Source: JAAFHB01 sp963677935
GTDB taxonomy: Bacteria > Bacteroidota > Bacteroidia > Bacteroidales > Prolixibacteraceae
Reading direction: 5' to 3'
NCBI GenBank assembly: GCA_963677935.2
Contig: CAXXEH010000003.1
Coordinates: 5,270,001-5,334,000, forward strand
Length of the DNA: 64,000 bases
The notes beneath the pieces are model-generated. The model searched no databases and was not told the origin of the DNA. It was given only the letters and a program-made list of their open reading frames with translations. The translations under genes and the position numbers were made by a program. Shown in pieces: positions 52,179-62,399 of this stretch (the first letter of the stretch is position 1; each line of letters starts with the position of its first letter).

Positions 52179-54638
52179 ATGCCAAAAAGATCAACAAATC
52201 TAGCCCATAACATTGTTATTGCTGTTTCAGCACAGATTATAATATTCAGTTTAGTTCCGAAGGAATTAGTTGGGCGTACAATTCCAATAGAAACTAATAT
52301 CTCAGTTGTAAGTCGCAATGATTCAATAAATTCATATTGGTTACCGGGATCAGATAATCAGACAATCCCGTTTTCTAAGGCAGTAGATCAATTCCTCAAT
52401 ACTACGAATGGGAAAATCCGGGTTCTGGATTGTGAATATGATGGCGCTAAACTTAAAAATACGACATCAATCGAAAACGGCAAAAATAACGAGCCCAAAT
52501 CAAATTGGAGCTGTGATCTGCGGTCTGCCAATGTTCCCGGTTATAAAGATGCAATGGATCTGACATTTACCTTCATGCTTAAAAAGGGGAACTTAAAGTC
52601 ATCGGGTACTGCTGTGGCTTTTGACTTTACAAACTGGAGTAGCGAAAATTACATCCTGGCTCCGGCGGCCGTTTATAATGCCAATCGATACAGGATACTT
52701 CCTGTCCAATATCCACCGTATATCTATGACACAAAGGATAAACCGTTGGATATGCCTGTAACCATCACCAATGTTTTGCACCTAAACAGGAATGAAACTC
52801 CGGGCAAAATTGAGATGCTTACAGGGAGCTGCTCAACTCCCATGCTGAGCTTTTATAATCCTAAAGAAAAAAGAGGTTGGATCATGCTAACTAACCAATC
52901 CACTCAATTTGGAAACTCAGGGTTGATTATACAGGAGGATCTTTCCAGAAAAAGGGCAACGTTTGTGTTAAGTGCACCCGGAGTGCGGGAGTACCGATAT
53001 GTAATGACCGGTTTTACAAAAAGTATCGATCAGCCTGCTGACTTTAAAACCAACGATCAGGTGGAATTGAAAATGAGGATTTACAATTTTCAGGCCAACA
53101 ATCTGCAGGAATTTTACAACAAGGTTTTTACTATCCGCAAAGCGTTATCCGGACCAACCTTTTACCGGGATGTCGCCCCTTTTAGTGCAATTAATGAGAT
53201 CATCCTTGATCATCACGATAAAACCAAATTTTACGAGGATAGTAAATATGCCTATATCTGTTCGGAGCCAAAGGGAGATCAACCTTACTGGCATCTTCAG
53301 GCAGGATGGGGCGGCGTGCCTGCCTTTTCCTATCCACAGGTGATCCAACCTACACTAGAACGGCTAAGAAGAATCACCAAAAGTTTCGATGTTTTAAAGA
53401 TCATGCAGGGGAAGACAGGTCTGACTCATGGCATATTTATGAAAGGGGAATTTTTCGGGGACAACTTTAATGAAAAAGAGAAAAACCGCAATATTGCGAT
53501 GGTTCGCCGGAATGGCGAAATGCTCTTCTTTGGAATCCAGTCCCTGGAATTACTTAAAATAGAAGGGAATGCCTCCACAATCAAACCTGATTGGGAGGAG
53601 ATGTTCCGAAACCAGGCTGATGGTATTGTGAAAATCTGGAAGGATTACGGGCAGTTCGGGCAATTTATCGATGTTGAAACGGGCAAAATGGATGTCAACG
53701 GATCAACTGCCGGAGCTGTTTGTATTACAGGACTTGTACTTGCTGCGGAATATTTCAATAATCCAGGTTACCTTAAAATTGCAGAGGAGGCCGGGAGATA
53801 TTATTACAAAAGGGATTTATCGAAAGGATATGCCGGCGGCGGACCTGCCGAAATATTACAGGGACAGGACAGTGAAGCAGCCTATGATATTACCGAAGCA
53901 TATACCACCCTTTTCGAGAAAACCGGTAAACGGGAGTGGTTGAAATACGCCCGGGATGCCGCTGCCCTGTTTTCGACATGGACGGTCTCTTATGATTATA
54001 AATTCCCCAAAGGAAGTGTAATGCACCGGATTGATGCAAGATCCACGGGAGCAGTCTGGGCAAGCATACAAAATGCGCACGGCGCTCCGGGAATGTATAT
54101 CCTGTCGGGAAATTTTCTTCTCAGGCTTTACCGTGCCACGGGTGATAAAAGATATATGGAGCTCTTGAAAGACATCGCTCACAATGTGGTGCAATACACA
54201 ACGACAGAAAAAAATCCTGTTGTGCCGAAAGCAGTTCCGGGTTCCGTCTCGGAACGGGTAAATTTGAGCGATTGGGAGGGGGTAAAAAATATTGGTGGAA
54301 GTATTCCGGACGGTGATTCCAATATGGCCTGGGGAATTGTAACCTCACTTACAATCACGCAAAATCCGGGAATCTATCTGCGTTTTGATACCGGAGATCT
54401 GTTTGTTTTGGATAATGTTGAAGCCACAATCACAAAACGTGACAAGAAAAATATTACCCTGCGGATTACAAATTCCACACCTTATGATGGTAAAATTTCC
54501 CTGTTTTCGGAGGATAGCAGGATGGCGGGAGTTGTCATGGACAGGTATGCGTTTATGAAATGGCCTAGGATGGTGGTCAAATCAGGTGAAACAAAATATG
54601 TAACTGTTGCCTCAGATGGACAAATCAAGTCACTTTAA
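52179..54638 (+). CDS. Secreted 819-aa protein with six-hairpin glycosidase-like domain
   Basis: No named family was recognised. After a signal-like hydrophobic start comes a beta-rich N-terminal region (about residues 45-320), and residues of about 370-700 have repeated helical segments (LKIAEEAGRYYYKRDLSKG, AYDITEAYTTLFEKTGKREWLKYARD, GDKRYMELLKDIAHNV) typical of an (alpha/alpha)6 barrel, as in several glycoside hydrolases and lyases. A final beta domain follows. Conserved carboxylates (for example EFFGDNF, DARSTGAVW) are candidates for catalysis. Its place in the glycan cluster suggests a carbohydrate-active enzyme of a new or rare family. Confidence 0.65.
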   Translation: MPKRSTNLAHNIVIAVSAQIIIFSLVPKELVGRTIPIETNISVVSRNDSINSYWLPGSDNQTIPFSKAVDQFLNTTNGKIRVLDCEYDGAKLKNTTSIENGKNNEPKSNWSCDLRSANVPGYKDAMDLTFTFMLKKGNLKSSGTAVAFDFTNWSSENYILAPAAVYNANRYRILPVQYPPYIYDTKDKPLDMPVTITNVLHLNRNETPGKIEMLTGSCSTPMLSFYNPKEKRGWIMLTNQSTQFGNSGLIIQEDLSRKRATFVLSAPGVREYRYVMTGFTKSIDQPADFKTNDQVELKMRIYNFQANNLQEFYNKVFTIRKALSGPTFYRDVAPFSAINEIILDHHDKTKFYEDSKYAYICSEPKGDQPYWHLQAGWGGVPAFSYPQVIQPTLERLRRITKSFDVLKIMQGKTGLTHGIFMKGEFFGDNFNEKEKNRNIAMVRRNGEMLFFGIQSLELLKIEGNASTIKPDWEEMFRNQADGIVKIWKDYGQFGQFIDVETGKMDVNGSTAGAVCITGLVLAAEYFNNPGYLKIAEEAGRYYYKRDLSKGYAGGGPAEILQGQDSEAAYDITEAYTTLFEKTGKREWLKYARDAAALFSTWTVSYDYKFPKGSVMHRIDARSTGAVWASIQNAHGAPGMYILSGNFLLRLYRATGDKRYMELLKDIAHNVVQYTTTEKNPVVPKAVPGSVSERVNLSDWEGVKNIGGSIPDGDSNMAWGIVTSLTITQNPGIYLRFDTGDLFVLDNVEATITKRDKKNITLRITNSTPYDGKISLFSEDSRMAGVVMDRYAFMKWPRMVVKSGETKYVTVASDGQIKSL

Positions 54639-54676
54639 TGGCCTTTTATAAGTACTTAGTATTTAAAACTAAGATT

Positions 54677-55666
54677 TCATTTCTTAATTGTCAGACGATT
54701 TATTGCTTTATCCCATTCGTCGGGAGTAGTTGTTTCGACCATTTTTTTAAACTTCTCATATTCCCGTTGAACATGCTGCTTAGCCATTTCGGCGGAAATA
54801 TTTCCGGCATCCAGCAATATTTCTTTCTCATTTAGCGTAAGGAAACCATCGAGTTTCTTCACCCAGTCTTTCATGTACATTGGTTTTCGATTGAGAGCCT
54901 GCATTTCAGCAAATTCAAGATACTGATTCACTATCCGGTTAAGCAAATTCAGTTCTTCAGGATTTAAATAGTTTTTAGCCACCTCGACATCTTGTTTTCG
55001 AATTTGCTCACCTGGCCAATTGGTTAGTCCCATATTTAACTTGTATGCATCGGCACGCAGCATAAGTAATTCTGAAGCAGTATGATGATGTATAGCCCAA
55101 TGAAATTTATTTTGCACCGATGCGAAGAAATCATGTGTTGAAGGCTGATCAGGATCATAATCCACGCTTGTCGAGTATATATCACAAATCTTACGATAAA
55201 ACACTTTTTCTGATGACCGGATATCCCGTATTTGCGAGAGCAATTCGTCAAAATAATCGTTCCGGGCTTTTTTAAGTTTTTCATCGTCTAAGACAAAACC
55301 CTTAATAATAAATTCTTTTAATTGATTAGTGGCCCATATCCTAAACTGGGTAGCAATGTTTGATTTAATACGGTAACCCACAGAGATGACTGCATTAAGA
55401 TTATAATAGGCTATAAGTCGCTTTATATTCCGTCTTCCTTCTTTTTGAACAGTCAAGAAATCCTTGACAGTTGAATTTTCGTCCAATTCTCCTTCCTTAA
55501 AGATATTATTAAGATGGAGACTTATATTTTGCTTTGTAGTTTGGAATAAATCTGCCATTTGTTGCTGAGTTAGCCAAACATCTTCGTTCTCAAGCCTGAC
55601 ATCAATCCTGGTATTTCCCTGTTTACTCCGGTAAATTAATATTTCTCCTTTTTGATCCATAGCCAT
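54677..55666 (-). CDS. RhuM-family protein
   Basis: The 329-aa product matches the virulence-associated RhuM family: LENEDVWLTQQQMADLFQTTKQNISLHLN is the N-terminal helix-turn-helix-like part, followed by VISVGYRIKSNIATQFRIWA and a helical C-terminus. RhuM proteins are common, often next to mobile or defence genes, and their function is not established. It is the only gene on the minus strand in the glycan cluster and so probably an insertion into it. Confidence 0.88.
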   Translation of the reverse strand: MAMDQKGEILIYRSKQGNTRIDVRLENEDVWLTQQQMADLFQTTKQNISLHLNNIFKEGELDENSTVKDFLTVQKEGRRNIKRLIAYYNLNAVISVGYRIKSNIATQFRIWATNQLKEFIIKGFVLDDEKLKKARNDYFDELLSQIRDIRSSEKVFYRKICDIYSTSVDYDPDQPSTHDFFASVQNKFHWAIHHHTASELLMLRADAYKLNMGLTNWPGEQIRKQDVEVAKNYLNPEELNLLNRIVNQYLEFAEMQALNRKPMYMKDWVKKLDGFLTLNEKEILLDAGNISAEMAKQHVQREYEKFKKMVETTTPDEWDKAINRLTIKK

Positions 55667-55822
55667 TATTTAATCAATTATAAAGTTAAATTATTTATCG
55701 GTGTGAGTTTTAAAAACTTTTTATTTTTTATCAGGAATTACCTAATTCGACAATGTTTACAAATTTGTTTGTATATCCATCAATTTATTATTTTCTTTGA
55801 TATTACATCATTACCCTCCAAT

Positions 55823-56755
55823 ATGAGAATAGTCGTTATCGGTGGCACAGGCCATATCGGAACTTTCTTAATTCCCCGGCTGGTTTTATCCGGCCATGAA
55901 GTTACCTGCGTCAGCCGGCTGGAGCGCAAACCATACCTTGCCCATCCTGCATGGGATTCTGTGAAGATGGTCGCCATCGATCGTGACGAGGCGGAGCTTA
56001 AAAACACCTTTGGTAAACAAATCCGCAACCTGGCTCCCGATGTGGTCATCGATCTGATTTGCTTTACTCCTGAGAGCGCCCAACATTTAGTCGAAGCGCT
56101 TCTGGGACAGGTGCAACACTTTCTCCATTGTGGAACCATCTGGGTGCATGGGCACAGCGAAGTGGTGCCCACCGATGAGACTCAATATAGAAAGCCAATT
56201 TGCGATTATGGGACAAAAAAGGCGGCGATTGAATCGTATCTGTTGGCACTTGCACGTAAAACCGGTTTCCCGGCAACTGTACTGCATCCGGGTCATATTG
56301 TCGGTCCAGGCTGGGCTCCGGTGAATCCAATCGGAACAGAAAATCCTGAAATATTCAGGCGTTTAGCCGAAGGAAAGGAGGTTGTGTTACCCAATCTGGG
56401 AATGGAAACGCTTCATCATGTTCATGCCGATGATGTTGCAGCCTCGTTTTGCAATGCATTAAACAACTGGAGTAATGCGGTGGGTGAAAGTTTTCATATT
56501 GTTTCTTCGCAGGCGATTACCCTCCGGGGTTATGCCAATGCTGTTGCCGCATGGTTTGGTCAGGAGGCCCGGTTGAGTTTCTTACCCTGGGCGGAGTGGA
56601 AGAAAACGGTTACTGAATCTGAGGCAGAAGAGACCTGGGATCATATCGCACATAGTCCGAACTGCAGTATTGAAAAAGCAAAACGTCTTTTGGGTTACAA
56701 TCCAGGATATACATCCTTACAGGCTATCGAGGAGTCGATAAAGCATTTAGCCTGA
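55823..56755 (+). CDS. NAD-dependent epimerase/dehydratase
   Basis: The chosen ATG at 55823 gives 310 aa and puts the Rossmann motif VIGGTGHIGTFLIP at the N-terminus. The longer frame from 55652 overlaps the RhuM start and would add an unrelated hydrophobic stretch. It lacks the usual YxxxK in clear form (YGTKKAAIESYL near residue 135 is the likely counterpart). It is an intracellular oxidoreductase, probably for sugar or sugar-acid processing in the same pathway as the flanking hydrolases. Confidence 0.85.
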   Translation: MRIVVIGGTGHIGTFLIPRLVLSGHEVTCVSRLERKPYLAHPAWDSVKMVAIDRDEAELKNTFGKQIRNLAPDVVIDLICFTPESAQHLVEALLGQVQHFLHCGTIWVHGHSEVVPTDETQYRKPICDYGTKKAAIESYLLALARKTGFPATVLHPGHIVGPGWAPVNPIGTENPEIFRRLAEGKEVVLPNLGMETLHHVHADDVAASFCNALNNWSNAVGESFHIVSSQAITLRGYANAVAAWFGQEARLSFLPWAEWKKTVTESEAEETWDHIAHSPNCSIEKAKRLLGYNPGYTSLQAIEESIKHLA

Positions 56756-56801
56756 ATAATTTATGAATTAATTAGGTTAGGTATTCTTATTAATTAAAAG
56801 C

Positions 56802-59570
56802 ATGAAAAAGTCAATTCTTTCCTTCTTGTTTCTTGTCGTTTTTTCATTTACTTATTTTGCAAATGGGGCTTCTTCCCATGTTGTAAACCTAAAATGCGAA
56901 AATTCAACAAATCCCACTGGAATAGATATTTCAAATCCCCGTTTTAGCTGGAATATTGAGACAGATCAAAGAAACTGGAATCAGTCTGCCTATCAGATTC
57001 TGGTTGCTTATGACAGTGCCAAACTGAACCGGAATCAAGGGGATGTCTGGGATACCGGGAAAATGACCTCATCGGAGTGTTTATACCTCCCATTCTCTGG
57101 AAAAACATTGATCTCACTTCAAAAATACTGGTGGAAAGTGCGGGTATGGGATCAAAACGGGCAAGGTTCGGAGTGGAGTAAAATATCGGGTTGGACGATG
57201 GCGATGCTCAACTCCACTGATTGGAAAGGGAAATGGATTGCCTCCAACCTACAATTATCTCCGCTTCAGAAGGAGCTAAAGGCACTTCCCGATTTTGGAA
57301 TGGAACCTGAAAAAGAGATGTGGAAGTTAGCCGATGTGATCAGGAAGAAAACTGACACAATTACCTATGCACCTGCTGTTTATCTCAGAAAAGAATTTGC
57401 ATCAGACCATCCGGTCAACTATGCAGTTGCAAATATCTGTGGATTAGGTTTGAATGAACTTTATATCAATGGCGGTAAAGTAAGTAAAGAACTATTAAAC
57501 CCCGCATATACCGATTACCAGAAAAGGGTTTTTTATCAGTCATACGACGTTACCGATTATTTACGAAACGGAGTTAATACAATTGGAGTAATCCTTGGAA
57601 ACGGATGGTTTAATCTGGTAATACCGCATCTTCTCAGATATTATGCAGCAGATTATATTGCAACTCCACGGTTACTTTTTCAACTTGATATCTTTTACAA
57701 GGATGGAACGAAGAGGTCGGTTTTATCGGATGATACCTGGAAATTTTCCACAGAAGGGCCTATTCGGTTCAACAATATCTTAAGCGGTGAAACCTGGGAT
57801 GCCACCAGGGAAATCGATGGCTGGAATGAAAACGGATATGAAGCGCAAGCCTGGAAACAAGCGAAGATTGCCGAAGCACCTGCCGGCAGACTTGAATCAC
57901 AGTATTTAAAGCCTGTTGCAATTACCAACACTGTAAAAGCAATTAGCATCAAAGCTATTGAAAACGGATATTCTGTTGACCTGGAAAAGGAGATTACGGG
58001 TTGGTGCAGAGTAAAGTTGAAAGGGGAAAAAGGGAGCAAAATCACTGTGAAATATCCTGGTGCAGGGTCGCATACCTTAGGGAGATACCAAACCTATGAA
58101 TATATCCTCAAGGGGGGCAAACCAGAAACTTTCGAAGCAAAATTCAGCTATAACGGAATTAAAACAGTTGAAATTTACGGCCTTAAATATAAACCGGAAT
58201 TGGAAGATATCTCCGGAATATCAGTCAATACCGATTTCCCGGAAACGGGTAAATTCTCCTGCTCAAACGATGTTTTTAATGAGCTTTATTCCATTCTTTT
58301 ACATACGATGAGAAATTATGTGGTCCATATTCCCAACGATCCTGTCCGTGAAAAGGCAGGGTGGACCCAGGATGTTGAAACAGCTTTTGACGCTTATGCC
58401 TATGCTTTTGATTCTCAGGAAATGTATGTTAAGTGGCAACACGATTTTCTGGATATCATTCACGACAACGGGTATGTTCCCCCTGTAGCTCCCGGACGAT
58501 TTGACGGACCAACCATCAATGGTCCATGGTGGGGAGGAATGATCGTTTATCTTCCCTGGAAAATTTATACCCATTTCGGAGATAAAAGGATACTGGAGGA
58601 GAGTTTTGATGCCATGAAAAAATATACGGGTTACCTGAACTCCATCGACAGTAGTTATGTGGTAAAATGGGGATTGGGCGATTGGCTAGAGCCCGGAAGT
58701 GTCAGACCGAAGATGACACCTGTTCCATTCACTTCAACGATTGGATTTTACAATACAGCATTGATTACTGCAAAAACTGCTGCTATTCTTGGATTTAAGG
58801 AGGATGCAAAATATTATTCCGATTTGGCTGAAAAAATTAAAAGTTCGTTCAATCAGAATTTTTTTAATCCTCAAACAGGAGAATATGCCAAATATAGTCA
58901 GGCCTCACAGTTGATGCCCTTGTATTTTAATCTTACCCCGGAAGAAAAACGGCAGTTGGTACTTGATAAACTGGTTCAGAAAATTGAAACAGATTCCAGT
59001 CATGTGGGGACCGGTTTCGTAGGAACACCCCTGATCCTTACCGGTCTCACTGATCTGGGGAAGGGTGATTTAGCCTATAAAATGGCGAATCAACGAACTT
59101 ATCCAGGATGGTATGATATGGTTTTTAATCATGGCACCAAAATATTCAAGGAGGACTGGAAAGGTGGAATGGTCCAAATGCCGCCGCTGGGAGGCAGTCT
59201 GGGATATTGGTTTTACTACTCATTGGCAGGAATACAACCCGATAATTCGGCGCCCGGATTTAAACGGATCATCATTCGGCCCGATTTTGTTGCCGACCTA
59301 TCCTGGGTAAAAGGCGAATATCAATCCCTCTATGGAACGATTAAGTCGGAATGGATACGTAAAAAAGAGAGGTTGGTTGTTAATATCAAAATACCTGCAA
59401 ACACAACCGCTAAAATATTTTTGCCAACTGACAATGTTATAAACATCACAGAAAACGGAAAACCCATGATTAACAACACCGATTTTGATTTAATATCCTC
59501 AGAAAACGGAAATTCGGTTATTCAAACAGGCTCAGGAAGTTACACTTTTAGTATCAAATTGAATCACTAA
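56802..59570 (+). CDS. Alpha-L-rhamnosidase (GH78)
   Basis: The 922-aa secreted protein has a signal peptide (about 22 residues) and the multi-domain GH78 plan: N-terminal Fn3-like domain (LKCENSTNPTGIDISNPRFSW), beta-sandwich domains (YINGGKVSKELLNPAYTDYQKRVFYQSYDVTDYL), the (alpha/alpha)6 catalytic barrel and a C-terminal beta domain. The motif DPVREKAGWTQD contains E517 at the place of the general acid. The enzyme removes alpha-L-rhamnose from plant or bacterial glycans with inversion. Confidence 0.92.
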   Translation: MKKSILSFLFLVVFSFTYFANGASSHVVNLKCENSTNPTGIDISNPRFSWNIETDQRNWNQSAYQILVAYDSAKLNRNQGDVWDTGKMTSSECLYLPFSGKTLISLQKYWWKVRVWDQNGQGSEWSKISGWTMAMLNSTDWKGKWIASNLQLSPLQKELKALPDFGMEPEKEMWKLADVIRKKTDTITYAPAVYLRKEFASDHPVNYAVANICGLGLNELYINGGKVSKELLNPAYTDYQKRVFYQSYDVTDYLRNGVNTIGVILGNGWFNLVIPHLLRYYAADYIATPRLLFQLDIFYKDGTKRSVLSDDTWKFSTEGPIRFNNILSGETWDATREIDGWNENGYEAQAWKQAKIAEAPAGRLESQYLKPVAITNTVKAISIKAIENGYSVDLEKEITGWCRVKLKGEKGSKITVKYPGAGSHTLGRYQTYEYILKGGKPETFEAKFSYNGIKTVEIYGLKYKPELEDISGISVNTDFPETGKFSCSNDVFNELYSILLHTMRNYVVHIPNDPVREKAGWTQDVETAFDAYAYAFDSQEMYVKWQHDFLDIIHDNGYVPPVAPGRFDGPTINGPWWGGMIVYLPWKIYTHFGDKRILEESFDAMKKYTGYLNSIDSSYVVKWGLGDWLEPGSVRPKMTPVPFTSTIGFYNTALITAKTAAILGFKEDAKYYSDLAEKIKSSFNQNFFNPQTGEYAKYSQASQLMPLYFNLTPEEKRQLVLDKLVQKIETDSSHVGTGFVGTPLILTGLTDLGKGDLAYKMANQRTYPGWYDMVFNHGTKIFKEDWKGGMVQMPPLGGSLGYWFYYSLAGIQPDNSAPGFKRIIIRPDFVADLSWVKGEYQSLYGTIKSEWIRKKERLVVNIKIPANTTAKIFLPTDNVINITENGKPMINNTDFDLISSENGNSVIQTGSGSYTFSIKLNH

Positions 59571-59768
59571 AACGCGTAGTATCGTCTTCTGATTATGAAA
59601 AAGATTTTAATTTTCAATAGAAGAAATGAAAAAGGTAGCCACTAAAAAATAAATAATTTTCACATGAAAATGAATAGTTAGCTACATTTTCATCCATATA
59701 TTTTGGATAAAATCATCCATTATTTCTGAATGATTATTATATTTACTAACATCAATAAAGTCAAGCTA

Positions 59769-61130
59769 ATGAAGAACAGGTTTAAGATTGGAATGATTTT
59801 GGTATTGCTGCTTACAACTCTGGCAATGCAAAACACTGTAACCGCTCAGTTAAAAGCTGAGACTCCGGAACAGAAGAGTAAACGTATGGCCTGGTGGACC
59901 GATGCCCGCTTTGGTATGTTTATCCACTGGGGATTATATGCTTTGCCCGCTCGTCATGAATGGGTAAAGAACAACGAAAGGATGACTAATGAGCAATATC
60001 AGAAGTATTTCGAAGAATTCAACCCCGATCTCTATAATCCTAAAGAGTGGGCCAGGATGGCCAAAGAAGCGGGGATGAAATACGTCGTGCTGACCGCTAA
60101 ACATCATGAAGGTTTTTGTTTATTTGATTCAAAATATACCGACTATAAAGCCACGAATACTCCTTTTGGCAGGGATATTATCAGGGAATATGTCGATGCT
60201 TTACGGGCAGAAGGGTTGAAGGTTGGTTTTTACTATTCGCTCATCGACTGGCATCACCCCGATTACACGATAGACAAAGTGCATCCGCAGCGTCAGGAAA
60301 CCGATTCTGCCTATGTGCGGCTGAACAAAAATCGCGACATGTCGAAATATCGCGAATATCTTAAGAATCAGGTGCGCGAATTGTTGACGAACTATGGAGA
60401 GATCAGTGTGATCTGGTTCGACTTCTCTTTCCCGGGGAAGAATGGAAAGGATCATAATGACTGGGGTTCTGTCGACCTTCTGAAAATGGTGCGTACACTT
60501 CAGCCGGGGATTATCATTGACGACCGTCTGGACCTTAAAGATATGGATGGTGGATGGGATTTTGAATCTCCCGAGCAGTACAAGGTGGAGAAATGGCCTG
60601 AACGCAATGGTAAAAAAGTATTCTGGGAAACCTGCCAAACCTTCTCCGGATCATGGGGATATTACCGCGATGAGAACACCTGGAAAAGCGCACCTCAATT
60701 ATTGGAGTTACTCATCGAATCGGTCAGTAAAGGGGGAAATTTACTGTTGAACGTTGGGCCTACTGCACGTGGAGTATTCGACTTCAGGGCGCAGGATCGT
60801 TTGAAAGCGATGGGTGAATGGATGAAATATAATAATCGTTCGATTTATAATTGTACCGAAGCTCCGGCTGAATTTGTGGCTCCACCAAATACCCTGCTAA
60901 CGTATAATCCAAAAACGAAAAGATTGTATGTCCATTTATTGAGTTATCCAATGGGTAGATTAGTCCTTAAAAATATGACGGACAAGGTGAAATATATCCA
61001 GTTTCTGCACGATGCCTCTGAAATTAAATTCAGTAAAGGGGGTGGCGAGGAGAAAAATAATCTGAACATTGAACTTCCGGTTCAAAAACCACCGGTTGAA
61101 ATTGTAGTGCTCGAGGTTATTTTGAAATAA
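59769..61130 (+). CDS. Alpha-L-fucosidase (GH29)
   Basis: The start at 59769 gives a typical signal peptide (MKNRFKIGMILVLLLTTLA), so the 13 codons before it in the open frame are not needed. The 453-aa enzyme has FGMFIHWGLYALPARHEWV, TAKHHEGFCLFDSKYTDY and VIWFDFSFPG with the nucleophile D218. The final NLLLNVGPTARG segment is typical of GH29. This is the most canonical fucosidase in the cluster. Confidence 0.93.
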   Translation: MKNRFKIGMILVLLLTTLAMQNTVTAQLKAETPEQKSKRMAWWTDARFGMFIHWGLYALPARHEWVKNNERMTNEQYQKYFEEFNPDLYNPKEWARMAKEAGMKYVVLTAKHHEGFCLFDSKYTDYKATNTPFGRDIIREYVDALRAEGLKVGFYYSLIDWHHPDYTIDKVHPQRQETDSAYVRLNKNRDMSKYREYLKNQVRELLTNYGEISVIWFDFSFPGKNGKDHNDWGSVDLLKMVRTLQPGIIIDDRLDLKDMDGGWDFESPEQYKVEKWPERNGKKVFWETCQTFSGSWGYYRDENTWKSAPQLLELLIESVSKGGNLLLNVGPTARGVFDFRAQDRLKAMGEWMKYNNRSIYNCTEAPAEFVAPPNTLLTYNPKTKRLYVHLLSYPMGRLVLKNMTDKVKYIQFLHDASEIKFSKGGGEEKNNLNIELPVQKPPVEIVVLEVILK

Positions 61131-61289
61131 CTACGAAGAAAAATAATTACAAGAGACTATACCATTTTTGGAATCATTCGGCACATGTCGGATGATTCCA
61201 TTTCGCTTTCAAAACCAGACTATTTAAACCGGGATCATGAAGAACTTTTCTTCATAAAAAAGAATAATTCATCTCAAAACCACAAAAAA

Positions 61290-62399
61290 GTGAAAAGAAC
61301 AAGATTTATTATTGCAGTCCTGTTTTTTACGTTGATCTTAAGCTGCTCAGATAATCCCAGGAAATCTGAACAGCAGATAAAAGCTTACGACATTGATTTC
61401 AACTGGGGTGAAGGTGGTCCCAACGGTTTTGCAAAGCCAGGCTTGTGGGCCGATGCCAATCCTGCTGATCATGTCAACTGGTACGCTGATCTGGGATGTA
61501 ATGTGATTCAGTCGTTTGCTGTTTCTTGCAACGGCTATGCGTGGTATAAAAACGGGATCGTTCCGGAACAGCCGGGATTAAAGCACGATTTCCTGACTGA
61601 ACAGGTGAAACTGGCCCATCAAAAAAATATCAAGGTGTTCGGTTATTTCTGTGCGGGATCCAATACACGATGGGGTCAGGAACATCCCGAATTAAGTTAC
61701 GGGATCCCTTCCAGCCCACATATCCCCTATACAACTACGTATCTTGATTTTCTTTGTGCTTCCATTGAAGATGCCATCAAAAAGACGGGCATGGATGGTG
61801 TTTTTATCGATTGGCTATGGAATCCGGGAACCACGATGGAACCCTACCCGCCATTGCAATGGCTCGATTGTGAACAACAAATGTTTGGGGAACTGATGGA
61901 CCAACCCTTCCCTGGAAAGGATAAAATAACTCCCGGAATTGAACTTCAGTTTCGCCGCAATGCCATAGCCCGCTGTTGGAAGCGGATCAGGGCGACGGTG
62001 AAAAAAACAAAACCTGATTGTATCATCTGGCTAACATCCTGTCAGTTGACCAGCAAGGACATTGCAGGTTCGGATATGTTAAAAGAGGTCGATTGGGTAC
62101 TGAATGAGGCTGGCGACATCGCAACTACTTCAACTGTTCGTAATATGCTGGGCCCCCAAACCCGGCTGGTCACTTGTCTGGCCAACTGGAATGGACAGGA
62201 TCCGGCCAAGGTGATTCCGGCCGCCATCAAAGAAAATGTCGGACTCTACGGTTTTACCAAACCGGTCGTGGGTTCTTTGATGCCACCGGTGGATTACTAC
62301 CTTTCAAAACCGGTCGATAGCTTAAAAGGTGATGAGCGTAATATTGCTGTTCTTGCCAGGGCCTACAAAGATTTTCCAATTGATTATGTGAAAAAATGA
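61290..62399 (+). CDS. TIM-barrel lipoprotein, putative glycosidase
   Basis: A GTG at 61290 is chosen because it places the signal peptide VKRTRFIIAVLFFTLILSC at the N-terminus; the ATG at 61185 would add 35 non-hydrophobic residues before it. The 369-aa protein has a barrel-like series: YADLGCNVIQSFAVSCNG, NIKVFGYFCAGSNTRWG, GMDGVFIDWLWNPG and DCIIWLTSCQL. The D in VFIDW is a nucleophile candidate, as in GH29- and GH-D-like enzymes, but the family is not clear. The next gene starts in its stop codon. Confidence 0.65.
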   Translation: MKRTRFIIAVLFFTLILSCSDNPRKSEQQIKAYDIDFNWGEGGPNGFAKPGLWADANPADHVNWYADLGCNVIQSFAVSCNGYAWYKNGIVPEQPGLKHDFLTEQVKLAHQKNIKVFGYFCAGSNTRWGQEHPELSYGIPSSPHIPYTTTYLDFLCASIEDAIKKTGMDGVFIDWLWNPGTTMEPYPPLQWLDCEQQMFGELMDQPFPGKDKITPGIELQFRRNAIARCWKRIRATVKKTKPDCIIWLTSCQLTSKDIAGSDMLKEVDWVLNEAGDIATTSTVRNMLGPQTRLVTCLANWNGQDPAKVIPAAIKENVGLYGFTKPVVGSLMPPVDYYLSKPVDSLKGDERNIAVLARAYKDFPIDYVKK

